DNA from: Sphingomonas sp. KR3-1
GTDB lineage: Bacteria > Pseudomonadota > Alphaproteobacteria > Sphingomonadales > Sphingomonadaceae
Assembly: GCF_040049295.1 (NCBI RefSeq)
Contig: NZ_JBDZDQ010000004.1
Coordinates: 124,001-188,000 of the forward strand
Direction: 5' to 3'
Length of the DNA: 64,000 nt
Under the pieces are notes generated by a model that worked only from the letters and a program-made list of their open reading frames with translations, was not told where the DNA came from and did no database searches. Below are positions 49,370 to 57,588 of this stretch, piece after piece (position 1 is the first letter of the stretch; every line of letters starts with the position of its first letter). Position numbers and translations under genes: made by a program.

Positions 49370-50610
49370 GCACGCACCGTCTGGGGGAGGGGCCGCGAGT
49401 CTTCCATGGCCCCCATTTTGGCGAGTCTTTGGTAAACGGAGTCATAACGGCCGACATTGATCGCCCAGCTTCGCTCGGCCTCGACGAACGCGCGCCCGCG
49501 CTCGCGCCGCTCGTCCCACTGGTCGCGATCGGCGAAGAGCTGCGCGACCGAGGCGGCCAGCGCCGCGGGGTCGTCGGGAGCGAACAGCGTGCCGGTGTCG
49601 CCGTCGCGGATCAGCTCGCGGTGTCCGCCGACATCCGAGGCCGCGACCAGGCTGCGCTGGGCCATCGCTTCCAGCGGCTTGAGCGGCGTCACCAGGTCGG
49701 TCAGGCGCATGTGCTTGCGCGGATATACGAGGACGTCGATCACGCTGTAGTAACGCTCGACCTGCTGGTGCGGCACCCGGCCGACGAAATGGATGCGTTC
49801 CGCCACCGGCGATGCTGCCGCCTGCGCCATCAGCGCCGCGTCGCACGGCCCGCCGCCGACCAGCACCAGGTGCATCTTCGGGCGCCGGGCGACGAGATCG
49901 GGCATCGCCGCGATCAGCACGTCGAGGCCTTCATAGTCGTAGAAGCTGCCGATGAAGCCGATCGTCTCGGCGCCCTCGATCCCCAGCGCCTTCGCCAGCG
50001 CCGCGTCGTGCGGCAAGGGTTCGCCGAACAGGCCGAGGTCGACGCCATTGGGCGAGACCAGGATCTTGCCCGCGTCGATCCCGCCGCGCGCCACCAGGTC
50101 GCGCTTCAGCCCCTCGCAGATCACCGCCACCGCATCGGCCTTGCGCACCGCCCGCGTCTCGAGCCAGCGCGTCGCCCGGTATTTCCAGCTGCCCTCGGTG
50201 CCGGTGCCATTGCCCACCGCGGCGTCTTCCCAGAAGGCGCGGATCTCGTAGATCAGCGGCAGGCCGAGCTTGTCCGCCACGCGCTGCGCCGCCATCGCGC
50301 CGAGCACCGGCGAATGGGCGTGGAGCACATCGGGCTGCCACTGCCGCGCCACCGCTTCGATCCGCCGGGCGAACGCGGCAACCTCGCGCAGCTCGCCGAT
50401 CACCGGCGGCCCGGAATTGACTCGCGGCGTCCGGTAGAAGCGGATGCCGTCGATCGTCTCCTCGTCGGTATCGAACTTGCCGTGGCGCGGGCTGGTCACC
50501 GCGGCGACCTCCCAGCCGCGCGCCATCTGCGCCTTGAGGATCGCCCGGGTCCGGAACGTGTATCCGCTGTGCAGCGGCAGCCCGTGGTCGAGAATGTGGA
50601 GAATCCGCAT
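49366..50610 (-). CDS. GT4 glycosyltransferase, exosortase A system-associated type
   Basis: A 414-residue GT-B fold enzyme. MRILHILDHGLPLHSGYTFR with TRAILKAQMARGWEVAAVTS is the conserved opening of the exosortase-A-linked transferases (TIGR04063 type). The GT4 C-terminal half has FIGSFYDYEGLDVLIAAMPD, LVLVGGGPCDA, RIHFVGRVPHQQV and the acidic KPLEAMAQRSLVAASDVGGHREL block, where the Glu contacts the nucleotide-sugar phosphates. It adds a sugar during surface polysaccharide synthesis. The start ATG at 50610 is followed directly upstream by the rightward cluster. Confidence 0.9.
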   Translation of the reverse strand: MRILHILDHGLPLHSGYTFRTRAILKAQMARGWEVAAVTSPRHGKFDTDEETIDGIRFYRTPRVNSGPPVIGELREVAAFARRIEAVARQWQPDVLHAHSPVLGAMAAQRVADKLGLPLIYEIRAFWEDAAVGNGTGTEGSWKYRATRWLETRAVRKADAVAVICEGLKRDLVARGGIDAGKILVSPNGVDLGLFGEPLPHDAALAKALGIEGAETIGFIGSFYDYEGLDVLIAAMPDLVARRPKMHLVLVGGGPCDAALMAQAAASPVAERIHFVGRVPHQQVERYYSVIDVLVYPRKHMRLTDLVTPLKPLEAMAQRSLVAASDVGGHRELIRDGDTGTLFAPDDPAALAASVAQLFADRDQWDERRERGRAFVEAERSWAINVGRYDSVYQRLAKMGAMEDSRPLPQTVRA

Positions 50611-50697
50611 GCCCCTCCCCTTGCCACGCGAGCACTTAACGCCGCGTCAACCGCATGCCGCTACACGGGCTCCGGAAGCAGGAGCGCCGACGGGCCC

Positions 50698-50850
50698 ATG
50701 ATCGACAATCTATCGCTGGCGATCTCGCACGGGCTCATGCTGCTCGCGGCCTTCCTCCTGCTGCGCCGCCCCGATCTCGACCACGAACCCGGCCCGAACG
50801 ACGAGGCATCCAAGGCCAAGCCCAGCAAATGGGGCAAGCCCGGTGCGTGA
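50698..50850 (+). CDS. Short membrane peptide upstream of the O-ligase gene
   Basis: A 50-residue protein, MIDNLSLAISHGLMLLAAFL with LLRRPDLDHEPGPNDEASKA and a basic PSKWGKPGA end: one hydrophobic helix plus a charged tail. AGGAG stands upstream of the ATG at 50698. Its end overlaps the GTG of the next gene by 8 nt, so it looks like a real coupled gene rather than a chance frame. Role unknown; it could be a small subunit of the glycan machinery. Confidence 0.7.
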   Translation: MIDNLSLAISHGLMLLAAFLLLRRPDLDHEPGPNDEASKAKPSKWGKPGA

Positions 50851-52195
50851 TCTCGTCTTCGTCGCCTTCCTGCTGGCCTTTTTCGGGATGGGCTTCCGCA
50901 AGCCGTTCATCTTCGTGCTGGTCTATGCCTATATCGACATCGTCTCGCCGCAGCGGCTGACCTATCTCCTGCTCAACTCGGTGCCGATCTCGCTGATCGC
51001 GGTCGGCCTCTCCGTGCTCGGCTGGCTGGCGATGGACGACAAGAAGGACGTCCGCGTCGCGCCGCGCCAGCTGATGATCCTCGGCCTGCTCGCCTATTGC
51101 TTCTACACCACGCTCAACGCCGACTTCAAAGTCGAGGCCTTGGACAAATGGGACTGGGTGTGGAAGGCGCTCGCCTTCGCCGCCTTCCTGCCGCTCACCC
51201 TGCGCACCAGGCTGCGCATCGAGAGCCTGCTGCTGTTCATGGTCCTCTCCGCCGCGTCGATCATCATCGTCGGCGGGATCAAGACGCTCGGCTCGGGCGG
51301 CGGCTATGGCGAATTGAACCTGATGGTCGCCAACAATTCGGGCCTCTACGAAGGCTCGACCATCTCCACCGTCGCGATCGCGATCATCCCGCTGATCGTC
51401 TGGTTCACGCGCTTCGGCACCATTTTCCCGCCCGACTGGAAGGTAAAGGGGTTCTGCTACGCCCTCATCTTCGCCTGCCTGCTGATCCCGGTCGGCACCT
51501 CGACGCGCACCGGCCTGCTCTGCATCGGGCTGCTCGCCGCGCTGATGCTGCGCGATAGCAAGCGCAAGCTCGTCTATATCGGCGCGCTCGGCGCCATGGC
51601 GCTGATCGCCATCCCCTTCCTGCCCTCGGCCTTCACCGAGCGGATGAACACGATCAAGACCTATCAGGGCGACGCCTCCGCCTCGACCCGCCTCGCCGTG
51701 TGGCAATGGACGATGGACTACGCCAAGACCCACCCGATGGGCGGCGGGTTCGAGGCCTATCGCCAGAACCAGATCCGCTACGAGAAGGTCAGCGTCGAGG
51801 GCCAGGGCGACGGCAATGCCAAGGTCGATCGCAGCCTCGAGGTCGACAAGGCCCGCGCCTATCACAGCGCCTATTTCGAGATGCTCGGCGAGCAGGGCTA
51901 TCCGGGGCTGGCGCTGTGGCTGGTGATCAACATCCTCGGCATCTTCCGCATGGAGGTGCTGCGCCAGCGTTATAAAAAAGCCGAGCCTGACCAGCTATGG
52001 GTGAGCCCGCTCGCCTCGGCGCTGCAGAGCGCGCACATCATCTACATGCTGGGCGCGACCTTCATCGCCATCGCCTTCCAGCCCTTCGTCTACATGCTGA
52101 TCGGCGCGCAGATCGGCCTCGATACCTATATGGCCCGCAAGCGCGAGGAGTCCGCCTGGCGCCCGCTGCGCAAGGCAAGGCCGGCGCTGGCATGA
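50843..52195 (+). CDS. Putative O-glycosylation ligase, exosortase A system-associated
   Basis: A 450-residue polytopic protein of the Wzy/O-antigen-ligase clan. The opening MRDLVFVAFLLAFFGMGFRK with PFIFVLVYAYIDIVSPQRLT is the strongly conserved N-terminus of TIGR03097 proteins. About ten helices follow, and the long periplasmic loop near residues 265-340 contains STRLAVWQWTMDYAKTHPMGGGFEAYRQN and ARAYHSAYFEMLGEQGYPGL, with the Arg and His residues of ligases. It joins polysaccharide units or transfers them to acceptors. The start is GTG at 50843. No exosortase gene is in the window; it may lie outside. Confidence 0.93.
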   Translation: MRDLVFVAFLLAFFGMGFRKPFIFVLVYAYIDIVSPQRLTYLLLNSVPISLIAVGLSVLGWLAMDDKKDVRVAPRQLMILGLLAYCFYTTLNADFKVEALDKWDWVWKALAFAAFLPLTLRTRLRIESLLLFMVLSAASIIIVGGIKTLGSGGGYGELNLMVANNSGLYEGSTISTVAIAIIPLIVWFTRFGTIFPPDWKVKGFCYALIFACLLIPVGTSTRTGLLCIGLLAALMLRDSKRKLVYIGALGAMALIAIPFLPSAFTERMNTIKTYQGDASASTRLAVWQWTMDYAKTHPMGGGFEAYRQNQIRYEKVSVEGQGDGNAKVDRSLEVDKARAYHSAYFEMLGEQGYPGLALWLVINILGIFRMEVLRQRYKKAEPDQLWVSPLASALQSAHIIYMLGATFIAIAFQPFVYMLIGAQIGLDTYMARKREESAWRPLRKARPALA

Positions 52196-53295
52196 AGGGA
52201 CCCGAGCAAGCCAAAGGGGAGCTTAGGGCGCTCACCAGCGTGCGCGGCATCGCGGCGTGGTTCGTCGTCTTCTTCCATATCCGCAAGTCGATCGCCGACC
52301 TGCCCGACGCGGCGATGGCCGTCCTCGCCAAGGGCTATCTCGCCGTCGACTTCTTCTTCCTGCTCTCGGGCTTCGTCATCTGGATGGTGTGGGGCGAACG
52401 CATCCGCCTGGGCGGCCTCGCCTCGATCCCGAGCTTCCTCCAGCGCCGCGTCGCCCGGGTCTGGCCGCTCCACCTGTTCATGCTCGGCTTCGCGGTGGCG
52501 CTCGCGCTCGCGCTCCAGCTGACCGGCCGGGGCAGCGATCATTTCCCCTGGCACGAGCTGCCGCTCCATATCCTGCTGCTCCAGAACTGGGGCTTTACCG
52601 AGCATCTCACCTGGAACGACCCGGCCTGGTCGATCTCGTGCGAGCTTGGCGCGTACCTCCTCTTCCCGCTGCTCGCGCTGGCGATCGACTGGCGCCGCGT
52701 GCCGAGCTGGGCGGTGATCGCCTCGATCGCCGCGCTGCTCGCCCTGCTCCACAGCATCTTCGCCAGCCGCGGCGCGACGGCGCTCGGCCAGGAAATCCCC
52801 AGCCTCGGCCTGATCCGCTGCATCCTCGAATTCGCCGGCGGCACCGCGGTCGCCGCGCTCTGGCTGCGCTGGCGGGAGGCCTGGCGCCTGCCCGCGCTGG
52901 CCAGCGCCGGGATCGCGCTCGCCCTGGCAGCCGCCTGGGCGCTCGGCCTGGCCGAGACCTTCGCCGCCCCGGCCTGCTTCGCCGCGCTGCTGCTCGCGCT
53001 GGCGCTGAGCGCGGCCCGCCGCGGCAATCCGCTCGAGGCGGGCTGGCTCCATTATCTCGGCGAGATCAGCTACGCGACCTATCTGTCGCACTATCTGCTC
53101 TGGTTCGCCTTCAAGCTCGCCTTCGTCAGCGACGCGCATGCGGTCAGCTGGCCGTTGGTCGCCGCCTTCCTTGCGCTGGTCCTCGCTGCATCGGTGACGC
53201 TCTACCACCTGGTCGAGCGCCCCGCGCAGAAATGGGTGAATGGCGTCAGACTGGCATCGGCACGGTCGCCAGCGCTTCGATCACGGCGCGGTTGA
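52192..53295 (+). CDS. Acyltransferase family 3 membrane protein
   Basis: A 367-residue O-acyltransferase (acyl_transf_3/OafA clan) with about ten helices. ELRALTSVRGIAAWFVVFFH holds the conserved R-x-x-A-x-x-V-x-x-H block with the catalytic His in VFFHIRK. WNDPAWSISCELGAYLLFP is the second signature (SxxxE). The C-terminal segment LGEISYATYLSHYLLWF closes the family pattern. It would acetylate or acylate the polysaccharide made by the preceding genes. The ATG overlaps the O-ligase stop (ATGA). The last 50 nt overlap the convergent DJ-1/PfpI gene. Confidence 0.92.
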   Translation: MKGPEQAKGELRALTSVRGIAAWFVVFFHIRKSIADLPDAAMAVLAKGYLAVDFFFLLSGFVIWMVWGERIRLGGLASIPSFLQRRVARVWPLHLFMLGFAVALALALQLTGRGSDHFPWHELPLHILLLQNWGFTEHLTWNDPAWSISCELGAYLLFPLLALAIDWRRVPSWAVIASIAALLALLHSIFASRGATALGQEIPSLGLIRCILEFAGGTAVAALWLRWREAWRLPALASAGIALALAAAWALGLAETFAAPACFAALLLALALSAARRGNPLEAGWLHYLGEISYATYLSHYLLWFAFKLAFVSDAHAVSWPLVAAFLALVLAASVTLYHLVERPAQKWVNGVRLASARSPALRSRRG

Positions 53296-53797
53296 ACGCC
53301 GGGATATCGTCGGGCTTGCGGCTGGTGATCAGCTTGTCGTCGACCACCACTTCGCGGTCGACCACCTCGGCCCCGGCATTCGCCAGGTCGGTGCGGACCG
53401 ACGGCCAGCTGGTCACTTCGCGGCCGTCCACGACATCGGCCTCGACGAGCAGCCAGGGCGCATGGCAGATCGCCGCGACGATCTTGGCATCGTCCATGAA
53501 CTCGCCGACGATCTCCACCGCGCGCTCGTTCATCCGCAGCTTGTCCGGATTGGCGACGCCGCCGGGCAGCACCAGCGCGTCGTAATTCTCGGTATCGACC
53601 TCGTCCACCGTAGTGTCCGGCGTGATGCTCTCGCCCTTCTCGCCGCCCTTCTCGCCGGTGATCGGCCTGGTGTCGAGCGACGCCAGCGTCACTTGCGCCC
53701 CGGCATCGATCAGCGCCTGGCGCGGCAGCATCAGCTCGTCCTGCTCGAAGCCGTTGGTCGCCATCATCAGAACGCGGACATGGGAAAGATTGGTCAC
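53246..53797 (-). CDS. DJ-1/PfpI family protein (type 1 glutamine amidotransferase fold)
   Basis: A 183-residue protein. The nucleophile Cys111 lies in VAAICHAPWLLVEAD, with Glu near residue 18 in GFEQDELMLPRQAL. The family pattern DALVLPGGVANPDKLR is present. Members include protein/nucleotide deglycases, chaperones and amidases, so the activity is uncertain. AAGGAG 6 nt before the GTG at 53797 fixes the start. The 3' end overlaps the acyltransferase gene. It is divergent from topoisomerase IB. Confidence 0.93.
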   Translation of the reverse strand: MTNLSHVRVLMMATNGFEQDELMLPRQALIDAGAQVTLASLDTRPITGEKGGEKGESITPDTTVDEVDTENYDALVLPGGVANPDKLRMNERAVEIVGEFMDDAKIVAAICHAPWLLVEADVVDGREVTSWPSVRTDLANAGAEVVDREVVVDDKLITSRKPDDIPAFNRAVIEALATVPMPV

Positions 53798-53901
53798 GGC
53801 TAGCTCCTTGCAAACACGCCGGCTCAACCGGTCGGCCCGCCGCGGGTTCCGGAACGAAGCGGCAGGCCGCGCATTGACCGGGACATTGCGAGGAGGCTCC
53901 C

Positions 53902-54921
53902 TTGTCCCACGACGATATCGTCTATGTCGATGATCACACGCCAGGAATCACGCGCCGCAAGGTGCGTCACGGCTGGGGCTATTGGGATGCCGAGGGCGCG
54001 CGCATCAAGGATCGCGAGGAGATCGACCGGTTGAACGCGATCGGCCTGCCGCCCGCCTATCACGACGCCTGGTTCTGCCCAGATCCGCGCGGCCATATCC
54101 AGGCGACGGGCTATGACGACAAGGGCCGCAAGCAATATCGCTATCATGCCGGCTTCCGCGAGGCGCAGGAGGCGGCGAAGTACGATCGCTGCGCCGGCTT
54201 TGGCGAGCACCTGCCCAAGCTGCGCGCCAAGGTGGAGCACGACCTCAAGCTGCGCGGCCTGTGCAAGGACAAGGCCGTCGCCGCGGTCGTCCGCCTGCTC
54301 GATCTCGGCACGATCCGCGTCGGCAACGAGCAATATGTCCAGGCCAACAAGAGCTTCGGCGCCACCACGCTGCGCAAGCGCCACGCCAAGGTGAAGGGCC
54401 AGACGCTGCGCCTCCAGTTCCGGGCCAAGTCGGGCAAGATGCGCGTGCTGACGATCACCGACGGCTCGCTCAGCCGCTTCGTCAAGAAGTGCCAGGACCT
54501 GCCCGGCCAGCACCTGTTCCGCTGGATCGACGATGCCGGCGAGGCGCATCCGGTCACCTCCACCGACGTCAATTGCTGGATCCGCGAGGCGATGGGCGAG
54601 GATTTCACCGCCAAGCATTTCCGCACCTGGGGCGCGAGCGTCCTCGCCTTCCAGGCGCTGGCGGCGGGCGACGGGCATGTCGGGCTCAAGGCGCTGCTCG
54701 AGCCGGTGACCGAGGCACTGGGCAACACGCCGGCGATCGCGCGCAAATCCTATGTCCATCCCGCGCTGATCGATCTGACCAAGGATCGCGAGGCGCAGGC
54801 CGCCTGGCGCGAAACGCTCCACTTGCCGCGCGCCACGCGCTGGCTCAATCGTTACGAACGTGGTTTGATCGCCTTTCTCGAAGGCGAAGCCGCGCATAAC
54901 CAGCCCCGAAAGGCCGCATGA
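53902..54921 (+). CDS. DNA topoisomerase IB (poxvirus/eukaryote-like)
   Basis: A 339-residue type IB topoisomerase that relaxes supercoils by a 3'-phosphotyrosine intermediate. The N-terminal domain has GYDDKGRKQYRYHAGFREAQ. The catalytic residues are Arg in IRVGNEQYV, Lys in AKSGKMRVL, Arg/His in KHFRTWGAS, and Tyr284 in ARKSYVHPALID. The start is TTG at 53902, with AGGAGG 5 nt upstream; no ATG gives the same length. Members are scattered in bacteria and often transferred. Its stop overlaps the mscS-like gene (ATGA). Confidence 0.95.
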   Translation: MSHDDIVYVDDHTPGITRRKVRHGWGYWDAEGARIKDREEIDRLNAIGLPPAYHDAWFCPDPRGHIQATGYDDKGRKQYRYHAGFREAQEAAKYDRCAGFGEHLPKLRAKVEHDLKLRGLCKDKAVAAVVRLLDLGTIRVGNEQYVQANKSFGATTLRKRHAKVKGQTLRLQFRAKSGKMRVLTITDGSLSRFVKKCQDLPGQHLFRWIDDAGEAHPVTSTDVNCWIREAMGEDFTAKHFRTWGASVLAFQALAAGDGHVGLKALLEPVTEALGNTPAIARKSYVHPALIDLTKDREAQAAWRETLHLPRATRWLNRYERGLIAFLEGEAAHNQPRKAA

Positions 54922-56021
54922 GTACCAATATCGAACTCCCCAAGAGCGGCGCGGATCTCCAGGTTCAGGCGCGCAGCTTCGTCCAGGAAGCCGGCCAGTG
55001 GCTCCACAACATCCAGGATAACTGGCTGACCATCGCCATCGCCACCGCTGTCGCGGTGGTGGTGTTCTTCGGCCTGCACATGGTGCGGCGCTGGGGCCTG
55101 CGCCTGTGCAAGCAGGGCGAGGGCGTCGCCAACTGGTATGCGGTCGTCGGCCGCGCCGTCGCCAGGACCGGCAACTTCTTCATCCTGATGACCGCGATCC
55201 GGCTGGTCATCGGCTATGTCGATGCGCCGCCGATGCTCTACACCACGGCGACCTTCCTGTTCACGATCGCCGCGGTGTTCCAGGCGACGATCTGGCTGCG
55301 CGAGGTGATCCTCGGCGGGATCGAGCATCGCACCGCGTCGGAGGAATATCAGGGCTCGAGCCTGGCCAGCGCGATCGGCATCATCCGCCTGCTGGTGACG
55401 ATCATCCTGTTCGCCATCGCCTTCGTCGTGGTGCTGAGCAATCTGGGCGTCAACGTCACCGGCCTGGTCGCCGGCCTCGGCGTCGGCGGCATCGCCATCG
55501 GCCTCGCCGCGCAGGGCACCGTCGCCGATCTGCTCGCGGCGCTGGCGATCATCTTCGACAAGCCCTTCCGTGTCGGCGACACGATCCTCTACGACAAGAG
55601 CAAGGGCACGGTGGAGCGCATCGGCCTCAAGTCCACCCGGCTGCGCGGCCCGGGCGGCGAGGAGCGGATCGTCGCCAACAAGAAGCTGCTCGACTACGAG
55701 ATCCTCAACAGCACCAACCGCGACTATCGCCGGATGGCGCTCACCTTCGCGATCGCCAACAGCGTGCCGGCGGAGAAGCTTGCCGGGCTCAGCGATCTCG
55801 CCAAGCAGGTGATCACCGAGGAGAAGCTCGTCTTCAGCCACGCCTGGTTCACTGGCGTCGTCCCCGGCGCGCTTACCTTCGAGGTCGAATTCGATTCACC
55901 GTCCCCCAGCGCCGATCTGGCCGATGCGGCGAAACACCGCGTGGTGATCGCCATGCTCAGGCGTTTGGAAGCCGAAGGCATCCGGCTCTACGTACCGGCG
56001 ATGCTGCAGGCAGAGGCATGA
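54918..56021 (+). CDS. MscS-type mechanosensitive ion channel
   Basis: A 367-residue inner-membrane channel that opens under membrane tension. Four hydrophobic segments precede the pore helix, with LSNLGVNVTGLVAGLGVGGI and GLAAQGTVADLLAALAIIFD, the signature Gly/Ala-rich TM3. The soluble beta domain begins KPFRVGDTILYDKSKGTVER, includes the KKLLDYEILNSTNRDYRRMAL segment, and ends in a long alpha/beta tail. The ATG overlaps the topoisomerase stop (ATGA), and a small SnoaL-like gene follows after one nucleotide. Confidence 0.95.
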   Translation: MSTNIELPKSGADLQVQARSFVQEAGQWLHNIQDNWLTIAIATAVAVVVFFGLHMVRRWGLRLCKQGEGVANWYAVVGRAVARTGNFFILMTAIRLVIGYVDAPPMLYTTATFLFTIAAVFQATIWLREVILGGIEHRTASEEYQGSSLASAIGIIRLLVTIILFAIAFVVVLSNLGVNVTGLVAGLGVGGIAIGLAAQGTVADLLAALAIIFDKPFRVGDTILYDKSKGTVERIGLKSTRLRGPGGEERIVANKKLLDYEILNSTNRDYRRMALTFAIANSVPAEKLAGLSDLAKQVITEEKLVFSHAWFTGVVPGALTFEVEFDSPSPSADLADAAKHRVVIAMLRRLEAEGIRLYVPAMLQAEA

Positions 56022-56022
56022 C

Positions 56023-56454
56023 ATGACCGACACGCCGGACGCGATCTTCACCCGCTACGAGGATGCCATCCGGCGACGCGACGCCGACGCGATCGTCGCC
56101 GATTATCTGCCCGACGCGATCGGCTACGATCTCGCCCCGCCGCTGGTCCACCGCGCGCCGGCGATGCTCGACCCCGAAGGCATCCGGCAATGGTTCGAGA
56201 CCTGGGAAGCCGACCTGCGCGTCACCCACCGCGACGCGCAGGTGCTGGAGCAGGGCGACCTAGCGGTCGTGCATGCGCTCCAGCACATGACCGGCACCAG
56301 AAAGGGCGAAGGCCCGTCGAGCCTGTGGTTCCGCGCCACCATCGCCGCGCGTCGCGTCGAGGGCGCGTGGAAGATCGCGCATATCCACACCTCGGTCCCC
56401 TTCGCGATGGACGGCAGCGGCAAGGCGCTGCTCGATCTCGAACCGGAGGATTGA
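56023..56454 (+). CDS. SnoaL-like/NTF2-fold protein
   Basis: A 143-residue cone-shaped NTF2-type protein. It shows a first helix with PDAIFTRYEDAIRRRDADAI, a strand segment ADYLPDAIGYDLAPPLV and a C-terminal sheet RATIAARRVEGAWKIAHIHTSVPF. Members act as ketosteroid-isomerase-like enzymes or small-molecule binders. GCAGAGG stands before the ATG. It is next to a VOC gene 4 nt downstream, suggesting a joint metabolic or detoxifying role. Confidence 0.88.
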   Translation: MTDTPDAIFTRYEDAIRRRDADAIVADYLPDAIGYDLAPPLVHRAPAMLDPEGIRQWFETWEADLRVTHRDAQVLEQGDLAVVHALQHMTGTRKGEGPSSLWFRATIAARRVEGAWKIAHIHTSVPFAMDGSGKALLDLEPED

Positions 56455-56458
56455 GACG

Positions 56459-56836
56459 ATGCTCAAGGACCACGCCTCCCACGCGATCCTCCCGTGCAAG
56501 GACATCGCCATCGCACGCGCCTTCTACACCGAGACGCTCGGCCTGCCGCTCGCCGCCGATCACGGCGAGGTCTTCCTGCTCCGCACCGGCGCGACGCTGC
56601 TCAACGTCTATCGCAGCGACTTCGCCGGTACCAACCAGGCCAACGCCGTGGTGTTCGACGTCCATGACGACCTCGAGGCCATCGCCGCCGACCTGCGCGC
56701 CAGGGGCGTCAAGCTCGAGGAATATCCCGACGGCTTCGACCGGGTGGAAGACGGCGTCCACATCCTCGGCAGCTTCCGCGCGATCTGGTTCAAGGATCCC
56801 GACGGCAACATCCTCCACGCCAATAGCGGCGGCTAG
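56459..56836 (+). CDS. VOC family protein
   Basis: A 125-residue two-half VOC protein: HAILPCKDIAIARAFYTETLGLPLA, VFLLRTGATLLNVYRSDF, then ANAVVFDVHDDLEAIAADLR and SFRAIWFKDPDGNILHANSG. A typical metal-ligand His/Glu set is only partly visible, as in antibiotic-binding or substrate-binding members. It follows the SnoaL-like gene after 4 nt, so the two are probably an operon. Confidence 0.88.
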   Translation: MLKDHASHAILPCKDIAIARAFYTETLGLPLAADHGEVFLLRTGATLLNVYRSDFAGTNQANAVVFDVHDDLEAIAADLRARGVKLEEYPDGFDRVEDGVHILGSFRAIWFKDPDGNILHANSGG

Positions 56837-57001
56837 GCCTGAGTCGCGCCTTTTCGAACATCGGGTTCGGTCAAGCGCCGGGAGGCCACCCCACGGATGA
56901 CGCTACGTCCGTCGCATCTTTCAAATTTCCGGTTGGGCGAGGCTTGCAGGAGCCCCCACGCCGCCACTAGATGGGGCCCGAACAGGCGAGAGGATGGCCC
57001 C

Positions 57002-57457
57002 TTGGCGACGATCACGGTGCAGCAGATGGCCGAGAGCATCGGCACCGAGCGCGTGTCCGACTGGGTCGAGGTCACCCAGACGATGATCGACCAGTTCGCC
57101 GAGGCGACCGGCGATCACCAGTTCATCCATGTCGATCCCGTCCGCGCCGCGCAGACGCCGTTCGGCGGCACGATTGCGCACGGCTTCCTGTCGCTCTCGC
57201 TGATGCCGATGCTCGGCGCACGCGCCGGCGCCCCCGCGATCGAAGGCGCCAGGATGGGCGTCAACTATGGCGGCAACAAAGTCCGCTTCATGCAGCCGGT
57301 CCGCTCGGGCAAGCGCGTCCGCGGCCGTTTCAAATTGCTGAAATTCACCGAGCGCAAGCCCGGGGTCTGGGAGCAGGTCCAGGAATACACCCTCGAGATC
57401 GAGGGCGAGGAAAAGCCCGCGCTGATCGCCGAGTGGATCGCGCTGGTATATGTTTGA
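57002..57457 (+). CDS. MaoC-type (R)-enoyl-CoA hydratase
   Basis: A 151-residue hot-dog fold protein. The hydratase-2 motif VTQTMIDQFAEATGDHQFIHVDPVRAAQTPFGGTIAHGFLSLSL is complete, with the catalytic Asp and His of ATGDHQFIHVD. It hydrates trans-2-enoyl-CoA to (R)-3-hydroxyacyl-CoA. The start is TTG at 57002, with GAGAGGA 7 nt upstream; the ATG at 57029 (MAESIG) would be shorter. The 3' neighbour is a thiolase, so beta-oxidation or PHA supply is the setting. Confidence 0.9.
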   Translation: MATITVQQMAESIGTERVSDWVEVTQTMIDQFAEATGDHQFIHVDPVRAAQTPFGGTIAHGFLSLSLMPMLGARAGAPAIEGARMGVNYGGNKVRFMQPVRSGKRVRGRFKLLKFTERKPGVWEQVQEYTLEIEGEEKPALIAEWIALVYV

Positions 57458-57467
57458 CGTCAACTAG

Positions 57468-57566
57468 CCCCTCCTCCTCGGGGGAGGGGTTGGGGTGGGG
57501 CCTCGCCGCGGGCGACTGCGATGGAGGCACTGCCCCACCCCAACCCTTCCTCTGAAGGGGAAGGGC
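57468..57566. repeat. Palindromic repeat C between MaoC and thiolase genes
   Basis: CCCCTCC/GGAGGGG (57468-57474 and 57483-57489) forms one hairpin. GGGTTGGGGTGGGG (57487-57500) and CCCCACCCCAACCC (57533-57546) form a perfect 14-bp outer stem, and CCCTTCC/GGAAGGG a third. The layout equals that of other bipartite palindromic repeats in the window. The thiolase RBS begins after it (GAAGGAA before 57589). Confidence 0.85.
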
Positions 57567-57588
57567 CTAAACGAAGAAGGAACACTCC

